Assembly: GCA_030427405.1 (NCBI GenBank)
Contig: JAUHXK010000007.1
Coordinates: 186,001-250,000 of the forward strand
Origin: Alphaproteobacteria bacterium
GTDB lineage: Bacteria > Pseudomonadota > Alphaproteobacteria > Rhodobacterales > Rhodobacteraceae
Length of the DNA: 64,000 nucleotides
Direction: 5' to 3'
Shown: positions 1-11,574 of the stretch, piece by piece
Layout: the number at the start of each line of letters is the position of its first letter
Numbering within the stretch: the first letter of the stretch is position 1
Program-made: the position numbers and the translations under genes
The notes under the pieces: model-generated
Seen by the model: the letters and a program-made list of their open reading frames with translations, nothing else
What the model was told of the DNA's origin: nothing
Database searches by the model: none

Positions 1-150
1 CGGATCAAGTTGTATCCGCCGGATCGGGCGGGCTTTGTCAGTTTCGGTGACGTTTTCGATGTCTGGTGTGGCGTTTGCTTGAATGCTATAGGCGCCGGAA
101 ACGTCCAGATTGGGCCAACTCCGCCCGATGATTTTCAAAAGGCCCGCGAC

Positions 151-1071
151 ATGAGTTCTGAAATCCGCCTTGCCTTTGCCCACCCCTCCGAGCGGTCCGA
201 GGCGACCGCGCAGCGTGGGCCGCTGGACCGGATATCCCTGCGGGACCATATCGTCGAGGTCGAGATCGGCGCGTTTCAGTCCGAACGGGGCACAACCCAG
301 CGTATCTGTTTCAACATCGTGGTCGAAGTGCGGCCGCTGTCGGACCCAATTGATGACGATGTGGACAGAATACTGTCCTATGACCGCGTGACCGAGGCCA
401 TCGCCTTTGAGCTTGGCGACGAGCGATTGAACTTGCTGGAAACGCTTGCCGAGCGCATCGCCGAGCGAATTTTGCTTGAACCTCAGGCCGTAAGGGCTTT
501 TGTAAGAATAGAAAAGCTCGACCGTGGACCGGGTGCGCTTGGGGTCGAGATTGTGCGCGGCAAGGATGGTGTGCATCACGAGGTCGTCGAAGAAGACCGC
601 CCCCATCCCCGGCTGGTTTTTCTGTCCAACGCGGCCATCGGGTCGGGCAATCTGACCGGGTGGATCGACCAGCTGGAAAATCGCCAGCGCCCTTTGATCC
701 TGTGCGTCGGGGCCTCGGACCTGGTCGTGCCGCAAACCGGGCACGCCATGACCCAGCGCCGAGTTGATCTTTTGGCAATCGAACAGAATGCCTGGGTTCT
801 GGCCGCCAAGGACCCCCGCTGTGTCGTCGTCTCGACGCGGACCGAGCTGGATTGGGCGATGAAGAACGGGCAGATATGTGTCTGGGCACCGTCCAAGATC
901 GTGCTGGACGCGGTGGACGGTCCGTCCGCTGCACCGTCGGACGCGGTGGCGCTTGCCGCGTGGTTTGCCGCCACATTCGAGGCCAGCGAGATGCTTGTCA
1001 TCGGCGGAGAGCTGCCCGACGCCCCCAAGACACCCCTGCGTGCGGTTCCCGTGGAACAGGCGCAGCTGTGA
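151..1071 (+). CDS. folB: Dihydroneopterin aldolase (FolB) with long C-terminal extension
   Basis: Translation from internal ATG (MSSEIRLAFAH...) contains FolB-like 'DRISLRDHIVEVEIGAFQSERGTTQRICFNIVVEV...SYDRVTEAI...LNLLETLAERIAERIL'; adjacent to folP. Confidence 0.85.
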   Translation: MSSEIRLAFAHPSERSEATAQRGPLDRISLRDHIVEVEIGAFQSERGTTQRICFNIVVEVRPLSDPIDDDVDRILSYDRVTEAIAFELGDERLNLLETLAERIAERILLEPQAVRAFVRIEKLDRGPGALGVEIVRGKDGVHHEVVEEDRPHPRLVFLSNAAIGSGNLTGWIDQLENRQRPLILCVGASDLVVPQTGHAMTQRRVDLLAIEQNAWVLAAKDPRCVVVSTRTELDWAMKNGQICVWAPSKIVLDAVDGPSAAPSDAVALAAWFAATFEASEMLVIGGELPDAPKTPLRAVPVEQAQL

Positions 1072-2066
1072 CGGGGTATTACCGGCCATTGGTCCAGCAC
1101 GGCCCGGCCCGTCCGGATGGCGCGGTGGCGCTGGCCGGGCAACGCCTGTGGTTCACCCATGCCCAAATTCTGACGCGCGATGGCGCGCCCAGGGTCGTCG
1201 CTGCGCGGGACATACCGGCCAAGATGCTGGAACGGTTATCTGGCCCCCGCGCGCCGATTGCCGGGCTTGCCATGGACACCCCGCAGATCATGGGAATTTT
1301 GAACACAACGCCCGACAGTTTCTCGGATGGGGGCCGACACAACTCGATCCCCGCGGCGCGGGCTGCGGCTGTGGAAATGGTGGCGCATGGGGCCAGCATT
1401 CTTGATATCGGCGGAGAATCCACGCGGCCCGGCGCGGATTTCGTGCCCGAGGATGAAGAAATCGCGCGCACACAGCCAGTGATCCGGGCAATCCGTGACG
1501 AAACCGATGCTCTCATCTCGATCGATACCCGAAAGGCCGGGGTTGCTCGCGCGGCCCGTGATGCCGGTGCCGGTCTGGTCAATGATGTGTCCGGGTTTAC
1601 CTTTGATCCGGCGCTTGCCCCGTTCTGCGCCGAGGCGGGCATGCCGGTTTGCGTCATGCACATGCAGGGCGAGCCCGGCACGATGCAGGAAAGCCCGACC
1701 TACGGGAATGTCTTGCTGGACGTTTACGACTTTCTCGAAGCCCAGGTTGATTTGCTGGAAAAGGCGGGATTAAAGCGGCACAACATCATAGTCGATCCAG
1801 GTATCGGTTTCGGCAAGACCGAAGACCATAACCTGGAACTGCTGCGCAATCTCAGCCTGTTTCACGGGCTGGGCTGCCCGCTTCTTTTGGGGGTGTCGCG
1901 CAAGGGCTTCATTGGCAGGATCGGGCAAGAGCCCCGCAAAGATGCGCGGGCTCCGGGGTCAATAGCCGTTGCTTTGGCCGGATTGTCGCAAGGAGTGCAG
2001 ATCATTCGCGTTCATGACGTGGTCGAAACGGCTCAGGCCTTGCGCCTGTGGGCCGCCGTCCGGTAA
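1068..2066 (+). CDS. folP: Dihydropteroate synthase
   Basis: '[16 protein letters not shown]', '[16 protein letters not shown]', '[14 protein letters not shown]', '[12 protein letters not shown]' motifs; GTG start overlapping the folB stop. Confidence 0.95.
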   Translation: MTGYYRPLVQHGPARPDGAVALAGQRLWFTHAQILTRDGAPRVVAARDIPAKMLERLSGPRAPIAGLAMDTPQIMGILNTTPDSFSDGGRHNSIPAARAAAVEMVAHGASILDIGGESTRPGADFVPEDEEIARTQPVIRAIRDETDALISIDTRKAGVARAARDAGAGLVNDVSGFTFDPALAPFCAEAGMPVCVMHMQGEPGTMQESPTYGNVLLDVYDFLEAQVDLLEKAGLKRHNIIVDPGIGFGKTEDHNLELLRNLSLFHGLGCPLLLGVSRKGFIGRIGQEPRKDARAPGSIAVALAGLSQGVQIIRVHDVVETAQALRLWAAVR

Positions 2067-2100
2067 TCCGGTCACAGGTAATTTTTGTGGAGTAGCACGT

Positions 2101-3444
2101 ATGCGCAAGCTGTTCGGAACCGACGGGGTGCGAGGCACCGCCAACACGCACCCGATGACGGCAGAGATGGCATTGCGCATCGGGGCGGCCGTGGGGCGTT
2201 ATTTCCGGCGCGACGCAAGCGGCGTGCACCGTGTGGTAATCGGCAAGGATACGCGGCTTTCGGGCTACATGCTGGAAAACGCGCTGACGGCGGGTTTGAC
2301 GTCGACGGGTATGAACGTGTTGTTGCTGGGTCCGGTTCCGACGCCGGCTGTCGGGTTGATGACCCGGTCGATGCGCGCGGATCTGGGGGTGATGATCTCG
2401 GCCAGCCACAACCCGGCCGAAGATAACGGGATCAAGTTTTTCGGCCCGGACGGGTTCAAGCTGTCGGACCAGGCCGAACTTGAGATCGAGGAACTGATCG
2501 AAAACGGTGTCAGCCCCGCGCAGGCAAAGAATATCGGGCGGGCGCGCCGTGTGGATGATGCGCGGTTCCGCTATGGCGAACGGATCAAGTCTTCGTTGCC
2601 GCGCGACCTGCGCCTGGACGGCCTGAAGGTGGTGATCGACTGTGCCAATGGCGCAGCACACCGTACCGCGCCCGAGGTCCTGTGGGAACTGGGGGCGGAT
2701 GTCATCCCCATCGGCACGTCGCCGGATGGCAAGAATATCAACCTTGGTTGCGGCTCGACCCAGCCGCGCATTGCCGCGGAAACCGTGGTTGCGCATGGGG
2801 CGCATGTCGGGATCTGCCTGGATGGCGATGCGGACCGAGTCGTCGTCATAGACGAGACGGGCCAGGTCGCGGATGGCGATCAGCTGATGGCGCTTCTGGC
2901 TTCGACCTGGAACCGGGCGGGGCTTTTGAAGGGCGGCGCATTGGTTGCCACGGTGATGTCGAACCTTGGCCTAGAGCGGTATCTGGCAGGGCAGGGGTTG
3001 CGGCTGGAACGGACCGCAGTGGGCGACCGCTATGTGGTGGAACGGATGCGCGCGGGCGGGTTCAACCTGGGCGGAGAGCAATCCGGCCATATCGTCATGA
3101 CCGATTACGCAACAACCGGCGACGGATTGATGGCCGGGCTGCATTTCCTGGCCGAGATGGTTGATTCCGGGCGCAAAGCCTCGGAACTGGCCGGTCAGTT
3201 CGAAACCGTTCCGCAACTGTTGAAGAATGTGCGATATGCCGACGGGCAGGCCCCGCTTGAGGTGGATCGGGTCAAGTCTGCCATCGCCGCGGCCGAAGAA
3301 CGCCTGACCGGTCTGGGGCGCCTGTTGATCCGAAAGTCCGGAACCGAGCCATTGATCCGCGTGATGGCAGAATGTGAGGATGACGCGCTTTTGACCCAGG
3401 TGGTCGACGGCATCGTGGCCGAGGTCGAGGCGGTTGCAGGCTAA
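2101..3444 (+). CDS. glmM: Phosphoglucosamine mutase
   Basis: '[15 protein letters not shown]', '[20 protein letters not shown]' catalytic Ser loop, 'LDGDADR' metal site. Confidence 0.97.
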   Translation: MRKLFGTDGVRGTANTHPMTAEMALRIGAAVGRYFRRDASGVHRVVIGKDTRLSGYMLENALTAGLTSTGMNVLLLGPVPTPAVGLMTRSMRADLGVMISASHNPAEDNGIKFFGPDGFKLSDQAELEIEELIENGVSPAQAKNIGRARRVDDARFRYGERIKSSLPRDLRLDGLKVVIDCANGAAHRTAPEVLWELGADVIPIGTSPDGKNINLGCGSTQPRIAAETVVAHGAHVGICLDGDADRVVVIDETGQVADGDQLMALLASTWNRAGLLKGGALVATVMSNLGLERYLAGQGLRLERTAVGDRYVVERMRAGGFNLGGEQSGHIVMTDYATTGDGLMAGLHFLAEMVDSGRKASELAGQFETVPQLLKNVRYADGQAPLEVDRVKSAIAAAEERLTGLGRLLIRKSGTEPLIRVMAECEDDALLTQVVDGIVAEVEAVAG

Positions 3445-4343
3445 CGCCCGACCAGCATCTTGCGCAGGCTGAACCACTGGCTGATCGCCAGCCCGGTCAG
3501 GATCATGATCAGCGCGATGTAGAATCGCAATGGCAGCGCCTCGGACAGAACCCAGGCGCCGAAGATCATCGACCAGATCGGCACTTGATAGTTGACCAGA
3601 GTCAGGAACACGGAGCCGGCGCTGCGAATGATCGAAACGCGCAGCAAGGTGGCGAATGCGGTGGGCAAAAGGCCCAGCGCGATGATCGCCAGACCAGAGC
3701 GCGTGCCCTCCCAGCGAGGAACGCCTTCGGTCACCAGCATGATCGGCAGCAAAAGCACCGCGCCAACCACCAGCGACAATGCGGCCAGCGCCACGGGATC
3801 AACCGGCGGGCACCGCCGGGTAAAGATCGACGCGCAGGAATAGCACAGGGCCGCCCCGATACAGGCTAGCTGAGCCAGGGGTTCGGCACCCTGTCCGATT
3901 TGCGCCAACCCCGGGCCAATCAGCACCAGTGCACCACAAAAGCCCAGCGAAACCCCAAGGAGCCTGCGCAAGTTCAGCGGCTCATCCGAAAAGAAATGCG
4001 CCAAAGGCAATACCATCAGTGGAATCGCTGCCATCGACAGGCCCGCAAAGGCCGAGGCCACATATTGCTGCCCCCAACTGAGCAGCATGAAGGGCAACGC
4101 TGTGGACAATACGCCAATGATGGCGATATAACCCCAGAGTTTCGGATTGCCCGAAGGCAGCCTGCGCCCGGTCAGTGCCATCATCCCAAGCAAGGTCAAC
4201 GCACCTAATGTGGTCCGTGCGGCGGCAACGGTAACCGGGCCATACCCTTCCAGCGCCATTGCGACGACCATGAAAGTACCGCCCCAGATGAGGCCCAGGG
4301 CAATGACGCCGCTCCAATCGCGGGATGTGGGTTGATCAACCAT
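3441..4343 (-). CDS. DMT/EamA-family transporter
   Basis: Two EamA-like hydrophobic repeats ('[26 protein letters not shown]...'). Confidence 0.8.
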   Translation of the reverse strand: MVDQPTSRDWSGVIALGLIWGGTFMVVAMALEGYGPVTVAAARTTLGALTLLGMMALTGRRLPSGNPKLWGYIAIIGVLSTALPFMLLSWGQQYVASAFAGLSMAAIPLMVLPLAHFFSDEPLNLRRLLGVSLGFCGALVLIGPGLAQIGQGAEPLAQLACIGAALCYSCASIFTRRCPPVDPVALAALSLVVGAVLLLPIMLVTEGVPRWEGTRSGLAIIALGLLPTAFATLLRVSIIRSAGSVFLTLVNYQVPIWSMIFGAWVLSEALPLRFYIALIMILTGLAISQWFSLRKMLVGR

Positions 4344-4374
4344 TTCGGGCCTTAAAACCAGGAGGTGTTGAGAC

Positions 4375-4404
4375 AAAAAAGGGCGGCCGCTTGGCCGCCC
4401 CTTC
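4375..4404 (-). terminator. Rho-independent terminator downstream of ilvC
   Basis: GGGCGGCC-GCTT-GGCCGCCC stem with an A6 tract on + (T-run on - strand) just after the ilvC stop. Confidence 0.8.
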
Positions 4405-4421
4405 TTAAAGAACCGTCAGGA

Positions 4422-5573
<1,152 letters not shown>

Positions 5574-5575
5574 TC

Positions 5576-6031
5576 ATGCTTGATGACCTTGATCGGCGAA
5601 TCCTGCGCCATTTTCAGGCCGACCCCAGCCTGACAACAGCGGAGCTGGCGGATCGATGCCGGATTACCCAGGGCGTATGCTGGCGGCGTATTGAAAAGAT
5701 GCAGGCGGCGGGGATCATTCAGGGGCAGGAGGCCATCATTGATTGGGCGGCGCTGGGATATGCTGTCGAAGTTTCGTTGCGGGTAACGCTGGACAAGACA
5801 CAGCCCCGGGCCTTCGATGATTTTACCGCGTCCGCGCGCGAGGTTGCCGAGGTTATTGAAATCCAGACCTTTCTGGGCCGGGTGGATGTGCGGCTGTCGG
5901 TGCTGGCGCGTGACATGGCCCATTATCAGCAGGTCTATCGCGATTGCATTCTGACCCTGCCGCATATCGCGGATATCGAGGCGCTGATGCATATTGCACG
6001 GGTCAAGCAGGACGAGGCGCTGCCGATATGA
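5576..6031 (+). CDS. Lrp/AsnC-family transcriptional regulator (1st of tandem pair)
   Basis: N-terminal HTH 'MLDDLDRRILRHFQADPSLTTAELADRCRITQGVCWRRIEKM' plus RAM-like C-terminus. Confidence 0.9.
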   Translation: MLDDLDRRILRHFQADPSLTTAELADRCRITQGVCWRRIEKMQAAGIIQGQEAIIDWAALGYAVEVSLRVTLDKTQPRAFDDFTASAREVAEVIEIQTFLGRVDVRLSVLARDMAHYQQVYRDCILTLPHIADIEALMHIARVKQDEALPI

Positions 6032-6486
6032 TGGAGCTGGACGATATTGACCGAAAGATCCTGCGTGCGCTGGCGCAGGATGCAAGCCAAAGTGCCGGGG
6101 CGTTGGGGCGGGTTTTCGGGTTGTCGCAACCAGCCACATGGCGCCGAATTCGCCGGCTGGAACAGGCCGGAGTAATCAAGGGGCGCCGGTTGCGGCTGAA
6201 CAGAGAGGCACTGGGATTTGGGGTCACGGTGTTTCTGGGGGTCAAGCTGGCGCGCAAGGGCCAGGTCAGCCTGGCGGATTTCGAACGCGCCGTCAGCGCC
6301 ATTCCCGAGGTGCAGACGGTCGAGCATGTGCTGGGATTATACGATTACAGGCTGCGGGTCGTGGCGCGCGACCTGGCCGATTTCGAGCGTGTCTTGCGGC
6401 GTAGGATCATGACCCTTCCCGGCGCGGGCGAGGTCGAGGCCAATGTGTTGCTCAGCGAAGAACGGCTTTCCGGGCCAATCCGTTGA
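6028..6486 (+). CDS. Lrp/AsnC-family transcriptional regulator (2nd of tandem pair)
   Basis: 'MMELDDIDRKILRALAQDASQSAGALGRVFGLSQPATWRRIRRLEQAGVI'; ATGA overlap with preceding gene. Confidence 0.9.
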   Translation: MMELDDIDRKILRALAQDASQSAGALGRVFGLSQPATWRRIRRLEQAGVIKGRRLRLNREALGFGVTVFLGVKLARKGQVSLADFERAVSAIPEVQTVEHVLGLYDYRLRVVARDLADFERVLRRRIMTLPGAGEVEANVLLSEERLSGPIR

Positions 6487-6492
6487 TGCGGA

Positions 6493-7194
6493 TCAGTACC
6501 GGGTGCGGATGCAATAGCCCTGGTGATGGGTCATGCGCGCAAAGGTCATCGGGTGCCCGCTTTTCCAGGTGGTCCGTTCAAGTTGGATCATCGAGGTCCC
6601 GGTTGTTGTCCCCATGTACTCGGCCAGCCGCCCATCGGCGGAAATGGCGCTGAAGGCGATTTCCGCCTCGGTGAACGGGGCCACATTCAGCAACCATTCG
6701 TGCGGACCGCTTTCGCGGAAATCTGCCTGTTCGACATCGGGGGCTGCATCAATGTTGATCCAGCGTTCTTCAAGCTGAAAGGGGCGGTTGTTGCCGTAAT
6801 GCATGCAGATCAAGTGCAGAACGCGCGTCTGTGACCCGAGGCCGAGCTGCGAGCTGAGCCAGCCGGGGCTTGCGATGACTTCGCGTTCGACCAGGGAATA
6901 CCGGTAGATGGCGTTTTGATCTTCGACCATTTGCCGCGCCAGAAGAAACTCGAGCTTGGCTTGTTTGCTGGGCGATTTCTTGACGCGTGTGCCGCTTTTG
7001 CGTTTGCGCTCGACAAAGCCCTGTTCGGCCAGTTCCCGCAAGGCCCTGTTCACTGTGGCGCGGGCACAGCCGAATTCTTCGGCCAGTTGCGTCTCGGTCG
7101 GCAGCAGGGACCCTTGGGGCCAAACGCGGGTTTCGATCCGTCTTTTGACCTCGTCGCGTACGACCTGAAAACTGATCCGCTTATGCGCCGTCAC
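6493..7194 (-). CDS. GntR-family regulator with UTRA (HutC-like) domain
   Basis: 'VRDEVKRRIETRVWPQGSLLPTETQLAEEFGCARATVNRALRELAEQGFVERKRKSGTRV'; GTG start chosen at conserved N-terminus. Confidence 0.85.
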   Translation of the reverse strand: MTAHKRISFQVVRDEVKRRIETRVWPQGSLLPTETQLAEEFGCARATVNRALRELAEQGFVERKRKSGTRVKKSPSKQAKLEFLLARQMVEDQNAIYRYSLVEREVIASPGWLSSQLGLGSQTRVLHLICMHYGNNRPFQLEERWINIDAAPDVEQADFRESGPHEWLLNVAPFTEAEIAFSAISADGRLAEYMGTTTGTSMIQLERTTWKSGHPMTFARMTHHQGYCIRTRY

Positions 7195-7427
7195 GGGTGT
7201 CCTCGCCTGCTCTTGTTCAAAGTGTGCGTATCTGTTCAGAAACACGTCAGGGTGTAAAGAGAGGGTGACACTAATTGGCGTCATTTCCGTGGAATTCCCC
7301 GTAAGCAAGTGGCGGAAATTGGCGCATTTATCCAGTGTTTCATGCATTTGCGGGCTTGACGGGGCCGGGCTTTGTCATTGTTGTCGAACCGTGCAGAAGA
7401 TCGGGGCGTCAAAGGGAAGGACACAAT

Positions 7428-8555
7428 ATGCCGGCATTGTTGAAAACTGTTGACCCGGAAGGGCTCGAGGAGTTCTCGGTCGTGTTCACGGATCGGTCGC
7501 TCAATCATATGTCCCAGACCTTTCAACAGGTGATGCGGGATATCTCGGGGATGTTGCGGGCGGTGTACAATGCCGATGCCGTGGCCGTCATTCCGGGGGG
7601 TGGCACCTATGGGATGGAGGCCGTCGCCCGACAATTTGCCCGGGGGGCCAGTGTCGTGGTCGTGCGAAACGGATGGTTTTCCTACCGCTGGAGCCAGATT
7701 TTCGAACCCGGTGACCTGACGGCGGATACGACCGTTCTTAAGGCGCGCGAAACTGGCAATTCCAGCCCGTCGCCCTTTGCGCCTGCCCCCATCGAAGAGG
7801 TCGTGGACACCATCCGGTCAAAGAAACCGGACATCGTGTTTGCCCCGCATGTGGAAACGGCAGCGGGGGTCATTTTGCCTGACGAATACATCTCGGCGAT
7901 GGCTGCCGCCGCGCATGAGGTTGGCGCCTTGATGGTGTTGGATTGTATCGCGTCGGGATGTGCCTGGGTGGATATGAAGGCAACGGGGGTCGATGTCCTG
8001 ATCTCGGCGCCGCAAAAGGGATGGAGCGCGTCGCCCTGTGCCGGTCTGGTGATGCTGTCCGAGCGGGCCGAGGCACGTCTTGCGGAAACAACATCCGACA
8101 GTTTTGCGATTGACCTGAAGAAATGGCGGCAGATCATGCAGGCCTATGAAGACGGAGGTCACGCCTATCACGCGACGATGCCCACGGACGCATTGCGCGC
8201 CTTTCGCGATACGATGGCCGAAACCCGCGATTACGGGTTCGAAAAGCTGAGGGCCGCGCAATGGGCGCTGGGCGATGGGGTGCGTGAGATGCTGCGCGGC
8301 AAGGGTGTCGTTTCCGTGGCCGCAGACGGGTTTGGCGCGCCCGGGGTTGTTGTCAGTTACACCGCGGATCCAGACATTCAAAACGGCAGCAAATTTGCCG
8401 CGCTGGGCATGCAGATCGCAGCGGGTGTTCCACTGCAATGCGACGAACCCGAAGGGTTTCGCACCTTTCGGCTGGGTTTGTTCGGGTTGGACAAATTGTA
8501 CGACGTGCCCGGCACGCTGGCGCGTCTTGAACGGGTTCTGAACAAGGTCCTGTAG
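7428..8555 (+). CDS. Class V (alanine-glyoxylate/serine-type) aminotransferase
   Basis: PLP-lysine context 'LISAPQKGWSASPCAGLVMLS', 'VIPGGGTYGMEAVARQF'. Confidence 0.85.
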   Translation: MPALLKTVDPEGLEEFSVVFTDRSLNHMSQTFQQVMRDISGMLRAVYNADAVAVIPGGGTYGMEAVARQFARGASVVVVRNGWFSYRWSQIFEPGDLTADTTVLKARETGNSSPSPFAPAPIEEVVDTIRSKKPDIVFAPHVETAAGVILPDEYISAMAAAAHEVGALMVLDCIASGCAWVDMKATGVDVLISAPQKGWSASPCAGLVMLSERAEARLAETTSDSFAIDLKKWRQIMQAYEDGGHAYHATMPTDALRAFRDTMAETRDYGFEKLRAAQWALGDGVREMLRGKGVVSVAADGFGAPGVVVSYTADPDIQNGSKFAALGMQIAAGVPLQCDEPEGFRTFRLGLFGLDKLYDVPGTLARLERVLNKVL

Positions 8556-8569
8556 CGGCGGCGCCTGCC

Positions 8570-9766
8570 TCAGCGCACGCCCAGCCCCATCTGCATCAGC
8601 GTCTTGCGAACGGGGGGCAAGGAATACAGTGCGTTCAGCCCCATGGCGCGGGCGTCGCGCAGCGGGCGGGCCTGCATCATGGATGCCCTGTTCAAAAGGT
8701 CGATGCCTTTCACACGTATCGCGATCTCGGTATGGCGGGCCTTGTGATAAGCCCCGAGCATCTGTGCGTCACCCAGTCCATCCCGCCGCGCCACGGCCAG
8801 GTCAAGAAGGCATCGAAGATCGCCCAATGACATGTTCAGGCCCTGCGCCCCGATTGGCGGAACCACATGGGCGGCCTCGGCCATAAGCGCAACGCGTTCA
8901 CCAGACAGCCGTTCGGCAGATTGGCTGATAATTGGCCAGATCGTGCGCCGCGACGTCAGGCTGAGCGGGCCAAACAGCCCACAGGACCGCTGGGTCATGG
9001 CTTGTTCGAAGGTTTCGGTATCCATGTTCAGTAACTCAACCGCGCGGGGGCCGCGTTCCATCCAGACGATGGCCGAAGACGGCTGACCCTGCCAGTCGGG
9101 CAGAGGCACCAGTGTGAACGGTCCGCCCGAGCGGTGGATCTCGGTCGAGACATTTTTATGCGGGATCGGGTGGGTGACCGCGAATGCCAGCGCCTTTTGA
9201 CCATACCGCGTGGTGTGCACCTCGATCCCCGCGGCCTCGCGCATGGGCGAAGTGCGCCCGTCCGCCGCGACCACCAGCTTGCACCGGATACGGCTGCCGT
9301 CGCTCAGCCCGACGCGTGCCTCATGCGTGCGGGTGAACAGGCTGACTGTTCCGGTTCCCGGGCGGAAATCGACATTGGGAAGTTCGGCCAGTCGCGCGAC
9401 CATCTCGCGCCGCAGCAACCAGTTGGGCAGGTTCCAGCCAAAAGGTTGGTCCGAGATATCTGCCGCGTTGAAATCGCGCACGACACGCGGTTCCGGGACA
9501 TCGCCGCCGGCATCCACGATGCGCATGATCTGCAACGGGGCGGCATGGGCATCCAGACGTTGCCACAGGCCGCATTGTTCAAGCAGCCCATGAGCCGGTT
9601 GCAGAAAGGCCGTCGTCCGCAGGTCCGAACCATCGACGTCACGTTCGGTGATCGGCGGAGCAGGGTCGACGCATATGACGTCGAAACCGGCCGTTCCAAA
9701 GACCGCCGCGGCAGTCAGCCCGGCGATCCCGCCGCCGGAAATCAGGATGTCACATTTGTCGGTCAT
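8570..9766 (-). CDS. UbiH/UbiF/COQ6-family FAD-dependent hydroxylase
   Basis: 'CDILISGGGIAGLTAAAVFGTAGFDVICVDP', 'VALMAEAAHVVPPIGAQGLNMSLGD'. Confidence 0.88.
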   Translation of the reverse strand: MTDKCDILISGGGIAGLTAAAVFGTAGFDVICVDPAPPITERDVDGSDLRTTAFLQPAHGLLEQCGLWQRLDAHAAPLQIMRIVDAGGDVPEPRVVRDFNAADISDQPFGWNLPNWLLRREMVARLAELPNVDFRPGTGTVSLFTRTHEARVGLSDGSRIRCKLVVAADGRTSPMREAAGIEVHTTRYGQKALAFAVTHPIPHKNVSTEIHRSGGPFTLVPLPDWQGQPSSAIVWMERGPRAVELLNMDTETFEQAMTQRSCGLFGPLSLTSRRTIWPIISQSAERLSGERVALMAEAAHVVPPIGAQGLNMSLGDLRCLLDLAVARRDGLGDAQMLGAYHKARHTEIAIRVKGIDLLNRASMMQARPLRDARAMGLNALYSLPPVRKTLMQMGLGVR

Positions 9767-9840
9767 TGCGCAGTTCTCCGATTCAGGGGGACACTAGTCC
9801 TGAACTCAGCCGGGCACCAAGTGACATCCTGTCCCGTGCC

Positions 9841-10089
9841 TCAGCCGCGGGAAACGAGGATCAGCAGCAAGAACATGACCGGCACCATTGCCAGGGCCGG
9901 CAGGTACAAGCCCGGCAGGCCGAACAGCATGATCAGGCATCCCCACATCGACAGAACCGCGCCCAACGTGTACCACAGGTCGTCCGGCGTGCCATTTGCC
10001 GCGTCCCGGGCCATCCAGCCAAAAAGCGGAATTGCATAGACAATGCGCTGCCAGAGCGGCAGGCGCGGGTAAAGTTCCGTTGCACTCAT
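9841..10089 (-). CDS. Hypothetical small membrane protein
   Basis: 82-aa ORF with hydrophobic C-terminal half, in an otherwise empty gap. Confidence 0.55.
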   Translation of the reverse strand: MSATELYPRLPLWQRIVYAIPLFGWMARDAANGTPDDLWYTLGAVLSMWGCLIMLFGLPGLYLPALAMVPVMFLLLILVSRG

Positions 10090-10174
10090 GAAGGGCTCCT
10101 ATCCGTTCGTCGCACTTCGGATATAGGTGCGGGGCCCGCCTTCGGTCAGATGCAATTCGTCGCAGGTTGGCCGG

Positions 10175-10819
10175 TCAGGTCAACAGGGCGAGAAACGCGG
10201 TCAGATCGTCTGTATGGTGGTGAATATGATCCGCCTCATGCGGGTCGGGCGCGACATGAACCGTGCGCATCCCCATGGCATGCGGCGCCGCCAGGTTGCG
10301 GGGGTCGTCCTCGAACATGGCGGCCCGGTCGGTGCGGATACCATCGCGCGCAAATATCGTCTCAAAAGCGGCCTGATCCGGTTTCGGGCGGTACTCGGCG
10401 TGTTCGACGCCGTATATTGCATCGAACAGGCCGGTCAATCCGCGGGCGGCCAGAACCCGTTCCGCATAGGGTGCGCTGCCATTGGTGTAGACGATGCGTC
10501 GTCCGGGCAACGCCCCGATATGCGCCGCCAGCGCGGGGTCGGGCTGCATGTGGCTCAGGTCGACCTGGTGCACCGCGTGCAGATAGGGGTCGGGGTCTAG
10601 GTCATGCTCGGCCATCAGCCCGGCAAGCGTTGTGCCGTATTGCTGCCAGTACAGAGACCGCAGACGGTCCGCCTCGGGCCGGTCCACGCGCAGGGCATCG
10701 ACCACGTAATCGGTCATCAGGACCTCGATCTGGTCGAACAGGCGCATATGCGGCGGATAAAGGGTGTTGTCGAGGTCGAACACCCATTGGGATACGTGGT
10801 TGAAGGCAGGTTTGACCAT
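10175..10819 (-). CDS. Pyrimidine 5'-nucleotidase, HAD superfamily
   Basis: 'WVFDLDNTLYPPHMRLF' HAD motif I, 'YTNGSAPYAERVL' motif II, 'AAMFEDDPRNL' motif IV. Confidence 0.9.
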   Translation of the reverse strand: MVKPAFNHVSQWVFDLDNTLYPPHMRLFDQIEVLMTDYVVDALRVDRPEADRLRSLYWQQYGTTLAGLMAEHDLDPDPYLHAVHQVDLSHMQPDPALAAHIGALPGRRIVYTNGSAPYAERVLAARGLTGLFDAIYGVEHAEYRPKPDQAAFETIFARDGIRTDRAAMFEDDPRNLAAPHAMGMRTVHVAPDPHEADHIHHHTDDLTAFLALLT

Positions 10820-10920
10820 GCCGCGGGTTTAGGCCGCGGCGGTGCAGAAATCAATGCCGCTCTTGATCGGTGACCCGTAGGACGGCTAGACATGGCGGAA
10901 CGAACAGAAAAAGAGATCAA

Positions 10921-11568
10921 ATGAGCCAGTCCCGACACCCCGGCAAGGATGCCTACAGCCTAATACTGGAAGCGATCGATATCGGGGTTTACAAACCGGG
11001 GGACCGGTTGGTGGAAAGCGAACTGGCCGAGCGGTTCGGCGTTTCCCGCACACCGATCCGCGAGGCGTTGCAGCGGCTGGAAACACAGTCATTGCTGGAA
11101 CGCGACGGCCGTTCCCTGATTGTTGCGTCGCTGGATCACAACCAGATGGCCGAACTGTATGTCGTGCGCCGCGAGCTGGAAGGCCTTGCGGCCCGTCTTG
11201 CCGCGCGGCACGCCACCGAAGAGGAAATTCGGGTTTTACAGGACATGGTGGCCGAAGATGACGCGCTGGTGGATGACCCAAGCGCGTTGTCGCGGGCCAA
11301 CCGGCGGTTTCACGAACAGATTCACCTGGCGTCGCACAATCGCTACCTGGTGCAGCAATTGGACCTTGTGCACCGGACCATGGCGTTGATGGCGACGACG
11401 TCACTGGCGGCGCAGGGGCGCGGAGAACTGGCACAGGGTGAACACAAAGGGATTGTCGAGGCCATTGCCGCGCATGACGAGGACGGGGCCGAACGGGCGT
11501 TGAAGGAACATATCTCGGTGGCGTTCATGACCCGTTTGAAACAAGACGCGATTCAACGCGAGAAATAG
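10921..11568 (+). CDS. GntR-family regulator (FCD/FadR subfamily)
   Basis: 'YKPGDRLVESELAERFGVSRTPIREALQRLETQSLLERDG' wHTH plus FCD region. Confidence 0.92.
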   Translation: MSQSRHPGKDAYSLILEAIDIGVYKPGDRLVESELAERFGVSRTPIREALQRLETQSLLERDGRSLIVASLDHNQMAELYVVRRELEGLAARLAARHATEEEIRVLQDMVAEDDALVDDPSALSRANRRFHEQIHLASHNRYLVQQLDLVHRTMALMATTSLAAQGRGELAQGEHKGIVEAIAAHDEDGAERALKEHISVAFMTRLKQDAIQREK

Positions 11569-11574
11569 CGCCGC

